From contig NW_025933469.1 in NCBI RefSeq assembly GCF_000764305.2, positions 62,001-126,000 on the forward strand: 64,000 nucleotides of DNA, given 5' to 3'. A program made the translations under genes and the position numbers. Positions 38,641 to 51,999 of this stretch are shown piece by piece (positions within the stretch are counted from its first letter, which is position 1; each line of letters begins with the position of its first letter). The DNA is from Hyalella azteca (taxonomy: Eukaryota > Arthropoda > Malacostraca > Amphipoda > Hyalellidae). Under the pieces are notes generated by a model, which was given only the letters and a program-made list of their open reading frames with translations, made no database searches and was not told the origin of the DNA.

Positions 38641-38819
38641 TGGATTAAAGCTGATTTGTGTTCACTGTACGTAATTGATACCTCCCTATGATTGATTTAT
38701 TGTTAGTTATAAATTTGTAGCAATATTTATTTATTTTTAGTAGACATTTATTGTTAGTAGAAATGTTGTTGCTACAGTAGAATAATGAGTTAATAGGTTG
38801 AACACGTCACTGCACATGT

Positions 38820-38956
38820 TTAACACGTTGACTCCAAAGTGGTACATATGCGTACCAAGAAATGTATTTCTCCAGGGCGCAGTATAGTACATAATTCATA
38901 ATAGAATAAAAATGAAATAATAGTACAAGATGAAGCAATCGGAGTCAACGTGTTAA
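38820..38956. mobile_element. piggyBac-like MITE, 137 bp
   Basis: Both ends carry the 16-bp inverted repeat TTAACACGTTGACTCC, which includes a TTAA on each side (38820-38823 and 38953-38956). TTAA target duplication is the hallmark of piggyBac-type transposition. There is no coding capacity. An internal GGTACATATGCGTACC can also fold. The identical ends suggest a relatively young insertion. Confidence 0.85.
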
Positions 38957-39910
38957 ATTGAATCACTGCATATAATTTCTTTGTTGTGAATGGTGATTGT
39001 AATGATGGTGAAGGTAGTGCTGATGATGAAACTTCGTCGCTTTACGATGAGTAAAGAAATTTAATAATAAAAGCCCATTAAGTGTTTCGAAGTCTATGTA
39101 ATAACCTCGTGAAAAATAGAGGTAATTATTATGATATAAAATACGAAGTGTGTATATTGCATTTGTTGATCGCTGTGAAGCATAAGGCATGTTTCGAATA
39201 CTAGCTAGTATTGTTAATCATCTTAACTACAAGAAAATACGCAACGTGCCAAGTTTCTTGTTATAGCATATCAATAGTGAAAATAATTGATACGGTGACG
39301 GTTGATAGAGCGATCGTTTGAACATCAGTTGAATACTCTGTTTCACTGCAAGAAGATATACATGATATCTTATAAACTGCAGCCTTAAAAATGTACTGCA
39401 TTCACCATTCTAATGCGCACATATTGATGAGCCTGCAGAATAAATCTTCGGCTGCACTGAACGCAGTATACAAACAGCTTATTTGAGCACTCGTCCTGTG
39501 AACATGAAATATTTTCTTCGCAAGTCTTTGTTACCTTTCAAAAGTTGAAGGTAATTTTAATTAGACATTCTAAACTCGCTTTCCATAAAGAAAATAATGG
39601 ATTATCAGTTATACATTTCCTGAAGTTGTGACTAAGTAAAACTGGTTCTATTACTTTCACTCGGATCGCATCGAGACGCTCTCCATTTCATTGATCTAGT
39701 TTTGGAGCTGCATTTTCTGCTACCGCTATTGCGTCGCAATTTAAGATCTTACCGTTAATTAAAAAAACTTGATTTATGCATGAATTTAACCTTATGGCAT
39801 CCTACGTTTGTCTCAAGACTACTGTTCGTCACCATTTCTGCCTCTTGTATCATATTCAGCTTCACGACGTGAGTTTGTTCCATCGCATAGCAGAAAAGAA
39901 TAATCTCGAC
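38957..39910. other. Noncoding, AT-rich
   Basis: A GGTGATTGTAATGATGGTGA slippage-like tract is near 38990-39030. No gene recognised. Confidence 0.4.
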
Positions 39911-40050
39911 TCATCGCTCCATCTGAACCTATGCACTGCAACAATTTGATATAAGCTCTCATCGCTCCATCTGAACCTATGCACTGCAACAATTTGATAT
40001 AAGCTCTCATCGCTCCATCTGTACCTATGCACTGCAACAATTTAATAAAG
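39911..40050. repeat. 48-bp tandem repeat, three copies
   Basis: Units starting TCATCGCTCCATCTGAACCT begin at 39911, 39959 and 40007. The first two are identical; the third has a substitution and a deletion toward its end. Because 48 is a multiple of three, the minus strand keeps an open 16-residue repeat, which is not evidence of a gene. Confidence 0.9.
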
Positions 40051-40087
40051 CTGTTCCAATCTCTGAATTACGCAAGGGCTTGATCTC

Positions 40088-40424
40088 ATGAGCGTGTATC
40101 TCATGATATCATTCATGTTAGTCGATTTCCGATCTTCACCAAGCGTAAGTTTGTACGTAAGACCTCCATTACCATTGATCTTGCCATGATCTTATCCCTC
40201 GGCAGTTGTGGCATCTTTTAGAGCCTGCCATAATTTATGGCGGTACTGTGTTTGCTCGACCTCCAGAGACCAAGGCTGTGATGAATAGCCACCAAGAACC
40301 GTGGCCGCTACAGGCTGGTTATTATGAGCAGTTCATGGAGAGATTGATGGCTCGACCACCGCTCGTAGCGCCATCGCCGATGTGTGGCCTTAAAGACAAT
40401 TTACGGCCGAACGCAGCCTATTAG
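40088..40424 (+). CDS. Tentative two-exon small gene (hypothetical, 91 aa)
   Basis: The model starts at ATG 40088 and runs 19 codons (MSVYLMISFMLVDFRSSPS) to AGC|GTAAGT at 40145. A 61-bp intron ends in ATCCCTCGGCAG at 40205, and phase is kept into an exon of 72 codons ending in TAG at 40422-40424. Exon 2 is less AT-rich than its surroundings and contains Pro- and Arg-rich stretches such as FARPPETK and RLMARPP. AATAAA occurs at 40943. The first exon has a hydrophobic run (VYLMISFMLV) that could be a short signal sequence, though it lacks a clear basic start or cleavage site. No domain or family was recognised. An upstream TATA was not found. The model rests only on an open frame plus acceptable splice signals, so it may be chance. 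Confidence 0.2.
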
Positions 40425-43400
40425 CCACGCAATACATCAGACTTTCAGCCTTGAGTCTTGTCAAGTTATTAAGCAGACAATACGTCAACCGTTGGGACGC
40501 TCTAAATAGCGCGCGTTAAATTTACCGCCGATTGCGTCTTTTTTATGAACATCGCACTTTGTCCCTTCATTATCCGGGCGAAACAAGCAGTCTATGCAAC
40601 ATCTAATCAAGCGTTCTAAAACACGTTTGCTGTTCATCGTTATATTGAGCCGTCATCGTGGCTCATTGAGCTCGTCAGCACAACCTGCTCTTTGAACATT
40701 TTTGATTCAAATCAGTGGAAAATTCAATTGCTCGTGTTGGGGTGGAAAATGTGCAGCACTATGTAGGGAAGTTCAATTGATAAAAAAATAAAATATCACA
40801 CAATTTATTAGAACAGGGAACGTCAGCTTGAAAATACATTGAGATGAATTAATGAACGAAGTAACGTTGCCATATCTAACCAATTCAAAAATGATCAAGA
40901 CATTCATTAAGAAAACACGAAACACTTTCATTAAACGCTACAAATAAAATGCAGTCGACTCCGTTTATTATGGCGTCCGCTTATTTGGAACAGTCTCTGA
41001 ATCAACAAACAGCTAGAGTTGCTACTGTGCTAATTTTCAGTCAACCGCCTTCACCACATATGGCTTGCTGAAAAACATAATACTTCTGAGGCCAGTCTTA
41101 TGGATCCAAGTAATTCATGCTTCCAGTTATGCATATATGTATCTGGAACCTAATTAAATCACTTCGCTTGCTACCAGAAAAAGTAAAGAAATCGAACACC
41201 AGTGATATACTGTACATGGGTAGGATATAGTACAGCTGCTTGACTCATGTTTTGACAACTTTACTGTGGCGAGAAATGAAAGTGAAACCGCAATTACATA
41301 TTTGACATGATATTAATTGAGCTATAATGCGATTTCGTAATTGCAACGCTGCTTATGGATTTCCATTGAAATGAAAATATAATTTCATCAACGATGCCTG
41401 CTAACAACGCATGAAATAAATGTGACTGTAGGATAAATGTGAAATGAATGAATGTATGTACATTTCCGTGTACCAACTTATTATACCTAATGAGATATCT
41501 TATAGGTAAGTATTCATATCCATGCTAAGCCAGAACTTTCTAATTTCATGGCGTGCATTTAAACGCTTTCTAGACTCCAATTTACGAGAGTGTGACTTCC
41601 GTGAGCCTTGGATACTCTTAAAACCGCCGATACAACATTTATGTTCATGATTATTCAGGTCTGGTTCTTCTTCATTGTATTGTGTGTGATGTGAAGCATA
41701 CTGAGATAATATAGAACCTTACCGTTGTGCTAGTAACAATCCGCATCCAATTGCATTGTTTCATCACATTTCAATTGCATAATTATTTTCTCAGTGTTAT
41801 TATTTCATAATCAGTAAGTTGTTAGTTATAATTATTATTTAATATTTCTAATTATCGCTGTTATTTCATTTGTGGGCAAAATTACAGGAATTTTTGACTA
41901 GGCCGAATGCACATCTACTATAAACGTACATTTAAAACAAATTTCCAACGAAAAAATGCCATAGCTAATGAACTGGAAATTTTATAGAATAAAATAAAAA
42001 ATTTGTATGAAATTGAATTTATAATGGCTGCATCACCATATTTTTAAACATTAAATTTTCATCGAATTTACAATGTGGCATAAATGTCATATAAAAATAA
42101 CCAAATTTGTTACTTTTACTTCACTTTCCATCATTCAACAGTAAAAATTCTAATAAATATCGATTTAATAGCCTAATGATTTACCAATAGAGAGTAAATG
42201 AAAGATTTTATAACTACTCCTGAAGTTGGAGGTTTGGCATTATTTCTAGTTTTGAAATGAACGACACTGATCTTGGGGAATATATAGGCTTTTGAAATTG
42301 AATGAATTTTAATTTATAGCATCTTAATTTTGTTGATTTTAAATATTGCAATCTAAATGAGTATTTTACGCATAATTTAAAACTGTGGATGTGCCCGATT
42401 TTACCAGGTCAGGAATTTGCGTATCTTTTTCATTTTTTTTATTAACTAATGTCAAATGAATCTCTTTCAAAGGAATTTACGAACGTACAATTTTCAGAGT
42501 TACCGCAAGCATTAGAAAAAAAATCTGTATATCATCGTGATTTTGGATTTGGTGTTTAATTTTTGAATTAATTAAGAAAATTTAGTTGATGCTTCGGACA
42601 AATTTTCATTTTTCATCTATCTGGTGGGCATTTACTTATCAAATATGACAAAAAAACAAGCTTCACTTCATACGAATTTGAGTCCGACATTTTCTGCGCC
42701 CTCTGCAACGTTCATCTCGCTGCAATTTCCACTATTATGCTTGATGGGTTAATATCTCGCTACTTAAATGTGATGGATGGAAGTTCTCCACGTCTGCTTA
42801 GGTTATATTATAGAATAGAATTATTTCACGAGATTCTAAAACGGCTCAGGGCCTATAATTAAAAAAAAGTTAAGAGATCGTAAGTTCATCAGCCAATCAT
42901 TGACGGCCTTTCAAGCAAAATCCACCAATCATAGACAAGAAAATAGAGCGTAAGTACTTACGTTCACTTAGCGAGTTTTGAAAGTATGGCCCCTGAAGAT
43001 CAAATATTACATTTGAAGAACAATCTATTGCGTAATTCAAGAACGTGGAGCTCATCTTTGTGTCTTTGATATAAAGGTAAATGCATCGTTGTAAGTGAAA
43101 CTTCCTGCAGATTACGATTGCATTACAATGAACTTGGTTTAAGCTAGAATTCCTTATAGTTAAACTTTTGGTTAAAATTTGTAGATTTATTTAATTAGAC
43201 CCTTCGTTTGCCGAATCTGCCATTCAAAAAAAGCTTCTTCGTGATCGAGTTACTTGAAAATTTGTGTTCCGACCTGAGGTCCAAATTCATCAAACATTTA
43301 TATTATTATCGAAATTGTCAAGAGACAGACAGCTATATGTGACCACACTTATCTCAACATCGATAAAAGATTTAAAATTAAAAAAAAAAAACAAATTCGT

Positions 43401-45805
43401 TGCACGAACTCCCTGTAATTGTTATCCCAACAACATTTCCAGATGTGAAATCAATCATTCGCGTCACCGGGCTTTCTGTACGCGTTCTGCCTCCGTAGCG
43501 CCGCGTGGGCTCACATGACAAGTCTGTCATGCTGTACGATCCATCAAACCTCTTAAACGTCATTTATGTCTACGGTCTCTTTCACTACCGAAAATAAGAA
43601 CGTTTACTCAGTGTCCCTGTAAGGAGAGGCTTGCAATATTCGTAGTCTCTATGAAGTATTAGGCGCGACGAAATAAGTTTAATTTGGTGTACTAAATCCG
43701 TCAGTCCAGAGGCAGGCTTTTAATTACTGTGGCGTGGTGGGCATGGTATTGTTAAGAGACCAATGAAAACTACTTATTCCATCTTCCAGGAACACTTAGG
43801 GTCATTAGTACGCACCTGGTAGTCCAGAATGACATCATGAGTTAAGTTGGTGTCCTCTTTTGAGCTATAAGTATGGACAAAAAATACGAGTATAAATCAG
43901 ATACAACTCGGGGCTTTCATCGTAACCTATCTTCCGTTACTGAGCGGAATCTCAAATTTGCCGCACAAAGACGGAGGAAGGCACTTTGCCCTAATTTTTA
44001 ATTCAATTCGTAGAAGATATTTGTAATCTACACACGATGCAATGATCAACATTGGTTCAAATGAGAACCTAAAGGAAGGGTTTTTGACTATACCGAAACA
44101 CTGACTTACGCAGCCAGAACAATGGCAGGTAATTCAGAATGAATTCAATCTTCCTATTTCTCAGCAATTCTATTTCTAGATTAGACATTCTACAATTTTA
44201 AAAACGTTGTACGTTCTCAAGCAAAGGTTAAATGTAAAAAGAAGATAAATGATATTTTGTGTTATCTATGTTTCGGGGAGGTTTTAAGATGCATTCTAAA
44301 AAACGCTAACGCAATCAAATAACTCAATTTTTTTAGCTGTTTCGTTATTTCACCTGATGTTTATCAATTACTGAAACGGACTGAACCGTAATAAATTTCC
44401 GTGTATGACAATTCTATGAAGATCATTCTTTCATCCTATATCTTATGAATTTTATCAGCGTAGCTGCTGATATTCCTGCACGTTCCTTGTACCGAGCCTG
44501 AGAAGGAAGATATGTCCTTATTTCGAAGTCTTCTCGTGGTGTAATTTTGACAACTGATCTTGGCTCAAAAATTATTTTGCAGAAAAGAATCTTCTGCAAT
44601 TTTTGCGATAATTTGACCATTATACTGCGAAATATATGCACGAAGCTACCTTAAAGAAATTCACGGGCTAACAGAAACAATACCTTTTATGAGCGACAAA
44701 ACATTCTGATGACGGGTACTCTTCTTATGGTCATCTTATTTATTCCACTCAAGCTGCTCACTGCGTGATTTAGAGACGACACTCAGGCTCCGCACTCCTC
44801 ATGACAAACAGATGAAATTAAATCAACAAGAACGGTAGGATGAGCCTTGTTTGTGGCAGTATAGGATTGATTAGTGAAGCATGTGACAATTATGAAATCC
44901 ATCCAGTCCATACAGACGACAAGTTAAGTGCTACTGGGCGCATTAACAGTCAGGCTGGACCGGCTCCATCCTTATGATCAAATGTCCTGCTGGGCCTGAT
45001 GAGCGTATCGGATAACTTGAGATGCCATAATAAATTTCAGGAGATGACATTTGAAAGCTGAATTGTGGAGGAATTTATCTAAGACGGCCCTTCAAGCCAC
45101 AAATCTATCTGGACCTCAGAATTGCTATGCTTGCACCATTTATAATGATTATTTGTGTCAGAGTTTGTGGTCTTATATTGGAGTTCAATTGTACGGTGAC
45201 CCAGTCGCACTCGGAGTTCTAATATCTGCTATTGAAATATTTATTCTAATGGAATCATATATGGCTGAACTATACCAAATATCTCAACATTTCCGTGATA
45301 GTGTGTAAATTTTCCATTACATTAATTATTAAGTGGTAATAGATACCTAAAAAATCATAAGTTATATGTCATTGGATTCACTTCAATATCAAGTGGTCGG
45401 TTTATGAATGATATCTTCACGTCCTCCATAATATATTGGACAACCTGTCATATTTTCAGCCGTTAGCCGTTCCGTTTCAATGTTCGTAGGCGGACTAAAG
45501 TTGTTTTACAGACTTATTGCAGATAAAAATAGCTCCGTATATTATATAGAGTTGTTCAAAAAAATTGTCCTTCTATAATGACACTTAGTCCCAATCAATG
45601 TCATTTCACAAAACTTCCGGGTTAACTGCAACGGAATCAACCCTATGTTTTTCGCAAGTGACAATGTGTCATCCAACGAATGTTGCGTTTTTTCCACTTA
45701 TATACATTAAGATAGTTGTAATGTTTGTATGTGTTGCTGATAAACCTGAGAGACGAGAGAACGCAACAATTTAGGTTTCTTTGAATATCAGGTTCTTACA
45801 CAAAT
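40425..45805. other. Noncoding, mostly AT-rich
   Basis: No supported gene or transposon. A 72-codon minus-strand frame (44423-44641) is polar and looks somewhat protein-like but matches nothing I know. An 85-codon plus-strand frame (45051-45308) has no ATG start. The patch 43400-43700 is less AT-rich. Confidence 0.35.
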
Positions 45806-45967
45806 AGAAAAAATATAACTCAGTACTCACTGCAGTGAGTGACAGAGAGCGCATTTTCTCGTCGACGAAAACGTGAAGTCACGGACGGACAGACAGACAG
45901 ACAGACGGACGGACATGGCGAACACAATAGCACATTTTTTCCATAAATGAGAAAATGCGCTAAAAAT
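45806..45967. repeat. Interspersed repeat with ACGGACAG tract, copy 2
   Basis: Same unit and orientation as 2983-3140, with the same 12-bp inverted arms (45849-45860 and 45949-45960). The core microsatellite is longer (ACAGACAGACAGACGGACGG), and GATCGAGT after GCAGT is shortened, so the two copies have diverged mainly by slippage. Confidence 0.8.
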
Positions 45968-47504
45968 GATGATACAGATTTGTAATCCTCATAGCCGCTT
46001 GTTGGCAGGAAGTAGATTTCACCAGATTTTGTCACTGATTTCTGAAGACGTGTGTGGCCACAAAGAATATGACACTTTTTCACTTTCCTATCAAATACCA
46101 CATTGCAGTGTGATAGCGAAAATCGACATCAAGATGACGTCTGCCTGGAGATAAAATAATGAGTATTGCATGAGAGGGCTGTTGTGTGAAACAGGTACAG
46201 AAGTCTTATAAAAATATAATTATACTAGTTTTACACTTGATGCTATACATCAAGTATACATCATCAAATGTAATGAAGGTAGATATAATGAGAAGCTAAA
46301 CTATCGCTGCATGTACTCGCACGAGGTTGAGGTATTCCAGCATTGTGAGAAAAGATTCGAACAATTCTATGTCAAATTACTCCACTCATATACTTTAGTC
46401 CATAGTTCAAATTTGACGAAATAATGTTGCTTTTTTATTGCTTGTCTCTGCAATGCTCTTTAGTGCAAACAAATGAATATTGTCTAAATCATTTCCCCCC
46501 GCAGAATATATGCATGGATTTCTCTCGGTGCGGATCATATATAGAGCATTTGTCTGATGATTAGACTCTGCCTCATCGCATCGCCAATAATCTATAATCA
46601 TATATCATATAATCATATAATAATATAATATAATAATCTGTAATAGATCGTTCATCGCCGATCTATAATTTGAGACATCACCACGCATCATTTAAGACTG
46701 GGAACGGTCACAATCTTACATAATTACGCGTCACCAGCGACTGGGAGAGATTTATTATATATATACATATATAAAGTCACATTAATTGCTTATTATTCAC
46801 GTTAAACTGGACAAGAATAAGTCTAAAGACGCGTGTTGGTACCCTAAATGCAAACAATTAGCTTGGGCTACAATATCAAGAAATTTTTTTTTGGCAGATT
46901 CTTCTTTTTCAATAAATTTTACTTTATTTGGCTCTCGTAAAAATTTAAAAATACAAAAAAAAACATCTTAAAAACCTAATAACTCCTACAGTATTCAAGC
47001 TACAGCAATCAAAAACATACCATTCGATTGAAAAAGACCACACCTAGCGACTCTAAGATTTTTTTGTGAATTTTTGCGTGGTTCGACTTATATATGGGGG
47101 AAGTGGGGTGAAGGGGGAAAAATGTGGAAATATACGGAAAAAACGCTCATAAAAGAAAAACGATGATGAAAATTTAAAAAAAAAACGGGGCACTAGAGCC
47201 GCTAGATAATGTTGTTACAAATTGAATTATGTGTCTCGACATTGTAGCATGTGATTTACAAAAGTTCTTAACTTTTTAAAGTACCCCTTATATTGAAGTT
47301 TTCTATTAATTTCACGTTTTCCTTCATTTTTCGACAAAATCGACATGAATAAAAAAGTCATTGATTTCTGTTTTACACATGTGTACCAAGTTTCAAAAAG
47401 TTCCATCCGCAAGTAAAAAAGGTTTTTTTACCGTTACGGTTCCCTTAATTGTAATGACAGCACCGAGCGTCACTATTAAGCGAATGAGAGAAATCAAGAT
47501 CTTT
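45968..47504. other. Noncoding; AT-rich with possible transposon 3' remnant
   Basis: It contains a hairpin ACTTGATG/CATCAAGT at 46235-46255 and an ATATAATAAT slippage tract near 46590-46640. A diverged segment (46680-46755) resembles the unit of the minisatellite downstream (CATCACCACGC..GACTGGGA). The stretch 46790-47460, with A-rich runs and CCAAGTTTCAAAAAGTTCCA, has the look of a transposon 3' region, but no ends could be defined. Confidence 0.35.
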
Positions 47505-47729
47505 GTAACATCACCACGCGTCACTATAGCGGTTGGGAGAAATCAAGATGTAACATCACCACGCGTCACCATAGCGACTGGGAGAAATCAAGATGTAACA
47601 TCACCACGCGTCACTATAGCGGTTGGGAGAAATCAAGATGTAACATCACCACGCGTCACTATAGCGGTTGGGAGAAATCAAGATGTAACATCACCACGCG
47701 TCACTATAGCGGTTGGGAGAGATCAAGAT
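47505..47729. repeat. 45-bp minisatellite, five full copies
   Basis: Units beginning GTAACATCACCACGCGTCAC start at 47505, 47550, 47595, 47640 and 47685, with degenerate units on both sides (47455-47504 and 47730-47790). The period is a multiple of three, so one frame stays open and reads a 15-residue repeat (VTSPRVTIAVGRNQD). The 131-codon frame covering it has no other support and is judged an artefact. Confidence 0.9.
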
Positions 47730-47759
47730 GTTACCTCGCGTCGCCCACGACTGTAAATG

Positions 47760-50700
47760 ATCAAGATATTAAATGATGTTAATGATCAAGATGTTAAACC
47801 TCCAGCAGCGGCAAACGCGTTCATGAAACTTCCTTTCTCGCATGCAGGTCAACCATAGACCAACTCTGAACAGTAAACTATAGTAGGCTCATTTTTTGTC
47901 AGTTCGCATAAAGTGCTAGCGGCATTGCATTTTGCTAATATATGTGTTTAATCATGGAATATATATATACATGAAAAATTGGTTACCAGCTCCCCGACGG
48001 AAACTGAAAGAAAATTGCCGTCTGAACGAAAATGTCGACAAATGTGCAGTGAGCGTGCACGCTGCCGTGCACCACCGACATGCATGACAATCATCACAAT
48101 CAAGGATTATTGTGGGTCTTTTACTGAATGAATTAGACAAGCTTAAGAGCCTTTAATGAGCAGCAACGCTATGATAATTATACGACCATACATACAAGAC
48201 ACACATTATAAAGAGTGGCTTTAATGATGTCCCGCAAGACGGGAGGTTGTTTTCTCAAGAATAATATGCGTGTTGGTAAAATTAATGCGTGTTGGTAACG
48301 CTGGAAAAGACCAGTCCATGCTAGCGGCAGTGTCTACAAGCCTTCCAAGTTAGCAATAAGAGCCCCTATGTTTTAAGGATTATTTCTATTGTGGGGATAT
48401 TTCAAAGTTAGAAGGCGTAAAATGATAGCGAGGCTCTAATAAAATTCGATGTATATGGGATAGAGCGGCCATCACGGCGATTCATGGGCTGTACCTCCCT
48501 TCTTTTGGACTTGATGCCCTTCGTCGCCATTCCCCATGTTATTCCTACCTGAACCACAACGAGGAGATTCGTCTACAACATGGTGAGCAATTAGAGGCTG
48601 TCTCGCTTATATACGAGCTATTGTTAAAAATATAAACAGGGCAAGTTTATATCAGATAATAGTCTATTTGAGTCTGAAAATATGCAGTAATGATACAGTG
48701 AGAGACACTTTACGAGCATCACTCGCTCCAATGAGTGTTCTCTGGTGCCCTAAATCACCGACGCTCGCTATTTAGCCTGGCTTTTATTGCCTCAAGCGAA
48801 GAATGTGATAGCTTTTTTACTTGCAATTGGCAATAACTTTATTGCCAACTACAGAACAATAGAAAAACTTTCAGTTATTCTCAAATTAATTGGCATATAG
48901 GATATATTTACGCTGTATTTTATTTCTAAAGTCAAAAGGCAACTTAACGAAGTCACCCCGCAGTATCCCCTCCATTGCAGATGTCCGCCATCAATAGAGC
49001 AGCTGCATTATAATTCATTTGTATGATTCGTACAATTCAAGGGAGAATTTTTTATAGATGGTCTAAGGCCACTTAATTCACGCTCAAATAGTAACGCTAT
49101 TCTCATGAAAATCCCAGACACCTTGAAAATTGCTAATTTTTTGCTATCATTCACTGAAACATTCTGGAGTTTCAAATTATGTTCAAAAATCGAGTCAAAC
49201 ATTGAGAAATTCGACGGTGAATTTTCAATCCATTTGTTCGAAATGGAAGTTCATGGATAACAGTTATGATTACTTAATTGATACTGCAATGCAACTCTCG
49301 TCTCTTCTGTTCGTATTTTCCCCCTTATTATAAATAAATATAAATTCTGTTATTGTTCATGCTATGTGAGCCTTGGGTCACAATCGAGGGCCATCCAGAC
49401 ATTGACAGTCCGGCCAGTAGTCGCGGAGCAGTGGGAGAGAATGTGCTGGACAAAATAAATTATGAGAATTTAGCTCCTTGAATTTCATCGATCAAGTCTT
49501 TCTTTACTTCTCTTTGATTGATAGGTGATGCGGCTAACTAAATACAGTGCCATATAAATTGTATTTGTACAAGTCAAATTTGCAGAATTATTAAAAAAAT
49601 TAAACTAATAAATTTATTGTGTTTTGACATGATCGGTAGTCCTCAAATTGTCAGGATATATCGATGTCTGGTTTATCCAGTTCCCTCATAATTATATCAA
49701 TGGATAGCGATAAAATCAATGCGAAATGTGAAACACACGAATAAGAATGAATACGAGAGGAGTTGTAAAGTGTTAATAAGGCAATATAATATGAACTGCT
49801 CCCAATTTATAATAAATTGCGCATTTTATTTTTTCCATTTGAATCATATTTAATTCTTATATTGAAGATTTTTGGTGGTCAATTTTCATTAGTTATTGAT
49901 CAGAAACATTTTTCAGGCGTTTTCCATTAATTTCAAATCGTGAGTGAACGTTAGGTTGCCTGTTGATCAACTCGGTCTATTGTTGGCCTTGTCGCGGGAT
50001 GAAAATTGTTGTCTTGCTGTACAACAAACGTATTTCATTACTCATTCCTTCGGTGAAATGGCAACGACCATTCCCGTAAACATTGCCAGTAAAGTGTGGA
50101 GTCCGTCGGTCCTATTATGACATGAAGGACTCCAGTATCAGATGGTGAAGTGCAGCCACATGTCATGATGCTGACTGCAGACGAAAGGCTTCATCTTAGG
50201 AATAACTCTCTCATGTTTGAATTACTAGTTGATTTCCCGGCTAATCATTCTGTAGTAGGTGTTGTCGAATATCCCATCATTTCATAAGCACGAGTAAAAT
50301 TGCTCCTGCTTCTTAGATATAATATGAATTAGTTTTATCTTAGTTTCAGCCAGAAGCTATATTATCTCTAATATATTTTTACTCCTTCAATAAATTTCCG
50401 TTAACTGCTACGTGCGTAGACTTGGATTATGCCTTTCTAATTATTGTTTGATGAAGATGTTATCCAGAGCATCTAAATCCTGCACTTAGCGGGGAGCGTT
50501 CATATAGGTTTTAGTCTGGAAACCGCATCGTGACCTTCAGCCCAAGCTGTTGAATATCAGCATGTTGAACAAGTATTGTATACTGTATTTTGCCTCACTG
50601 TAATGCACAAGCCTGAATTCGTTCAGAATTTGCTATGTCAGCCGAAACCCATCAATATCAGCATCACAACACGACATCAGTTCAAAATTTGGACTTCGGC

Positions 50701-51166
50701 TGAACACTTTTAGAACTTTTAAGAATGAACTGTCACATGGAATACATACGTTCAGTTATAGACTACGACAGTTTTTCCTGGTTTTTAATAATTGTGAGCA
50801 ATTTTAGAGAATTAAAAACAAGAAATCAGAATCACGCTTGGAAATATATTGTACACTGCAACTTCATGTAGGGGCGAACTCCAAAACGAAAAACTTCCTT
50901 GCAGAAATACATCTCGCTGTAATAAACGCAAACTTTGGTATCAGCGATACTCAACCCTCTGCGCTCTTGCCGTTACTTCCAAAATTATTCACCATAAATC
51001 AGACAAATAACAAACCCTAGTGTAATTTCACTACGGCGCACTATTCTGCTCCATTCTCCTACGTTCTCAGCAACTCAGAAAATTTCGCCATTTTTATAAT
51101 GTATAATAATTCAAAGTTCATAAGGAGAGTGCTTGGTTGTGCACATGTGAGCGTGTATATGTCGTA
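47760..51166. other. Noncoding, AT-rich
   Basis: No gene recognised on either strand. Less AT-rich patches near 48440-48600, 49370-49450 and 50040-50200 carry no identifiable motif. Confidence 0.35.
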
Positions 51167-51477
51167 CCGAAATCGCGGAATAGCCGATTCTATGGAATCG
51201 GCAGCAAGTTTGCCGAATCTGTAGAATCAGCATTTCATGGCTGATTTAGAAAATCGAACGTTAGAGTTAGAGTTTGACTATGAATCGACAGTTAGAGTTA
51301 GAAAAGGCTAGGCCAAGTTCGATTAAGTTCCTTTATATTTTAATAAAAATATTGGCTGACTGACCTAACCCCAGATTTCTATGCTGGGGTTAGGTCAGTC
51401 AGCATAAAAAATGCTGATTCTAAAGATTCTGCAAACAGGCTGCTGATTGGACAGAATCGATAATTCCGCGATTTCGG
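51167..51477. mobile_element. Fold-back MITE with a nested perfect hairpin
   Basis: The outer arms begin CCGAAATCGCGGAAT and match inverted over about 85 bp (GATTCT, AATC.GCAGC, TTTGC.GAATCT, TAGAATCAGCAT blocks) with mismatches. Nested toward the right side is a perfect 20-bp hairpin, GCTGACTGACCTAACCCCAG, with a 9-base loop (51355-51403). The left half holds a duplicated GTTAGAGTTAGA motif. It is noncoding. No target duplication is certain; both flanks are TATAT-like. Confidence 0.8.
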
Positions 51478-51999
51478 CACTATATATAACACTGGCGTTC
51501 ACCATTAAATTACGGATTAACTATTCTTTTCTACAGAACCATTGTTGGTTAATGTTTGCAGAGACCCTACATTGATCGATGAAATGTGCTTCATGTAAGA
51601 ATTATAGTTTATTACTGATATTAGATAGATATTCCATGCCTTAACAGTACACTAAAATAATTTATTAAAGTGCATTGAAAGTTAGAATTGATAACGCATG
51701 GAATATCATGAATTGAGTTATTATCACTCGAGAACCTGTGTGCAAACCCACGTCATTTAGTTCCAATCTCAAGAGTGGCACAACTCGATGTTCGAAATAG
51801 ATTTTTAGTTTTTTTGTCATTTTCGGTGCTTCTACTTTGAGAATGCTGGATTTTTTTGTGAATCATCAACTGATAGATTTTCCCGTCTTTTTAATCAAAT
51901 TGTCACATTTAATTTTAACATAAACTTGTAAATTTTGTTGCACGAATTGGTACTTATTGTATGCTGGTATTTTGAAGTGCTTTTGCATGGAGGAGCTTT
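51478..51999. other. Noncoding, AT-rich
   Basis: No feature recognised between the two MITEs. Confidence 0.4.

Noticed and set aside
44423..44641. 72-codon minus-strand ORF with basic and aromatic residues
   Set aside because: Possible transposon remnant, but no motif could be named and flanking frames are closed.
44985..45015. CTGATGAG, a hammerhead core word
   Set aside because: No GAAA and matching stems follow at the right distance.
45820..46101. Minus-strand ORF rich in Ser/Val/Cys/Pro (and its twin at 2920-3117)
   Set aside because: It is the translation of an ACGG/ACAG microsatellite inside an interspersed repeat.
47361..47756. 131-codon ORF
   Set aside because: Most of it is the 45-bp tandem repeat; the unique part is short and A/T-rich.
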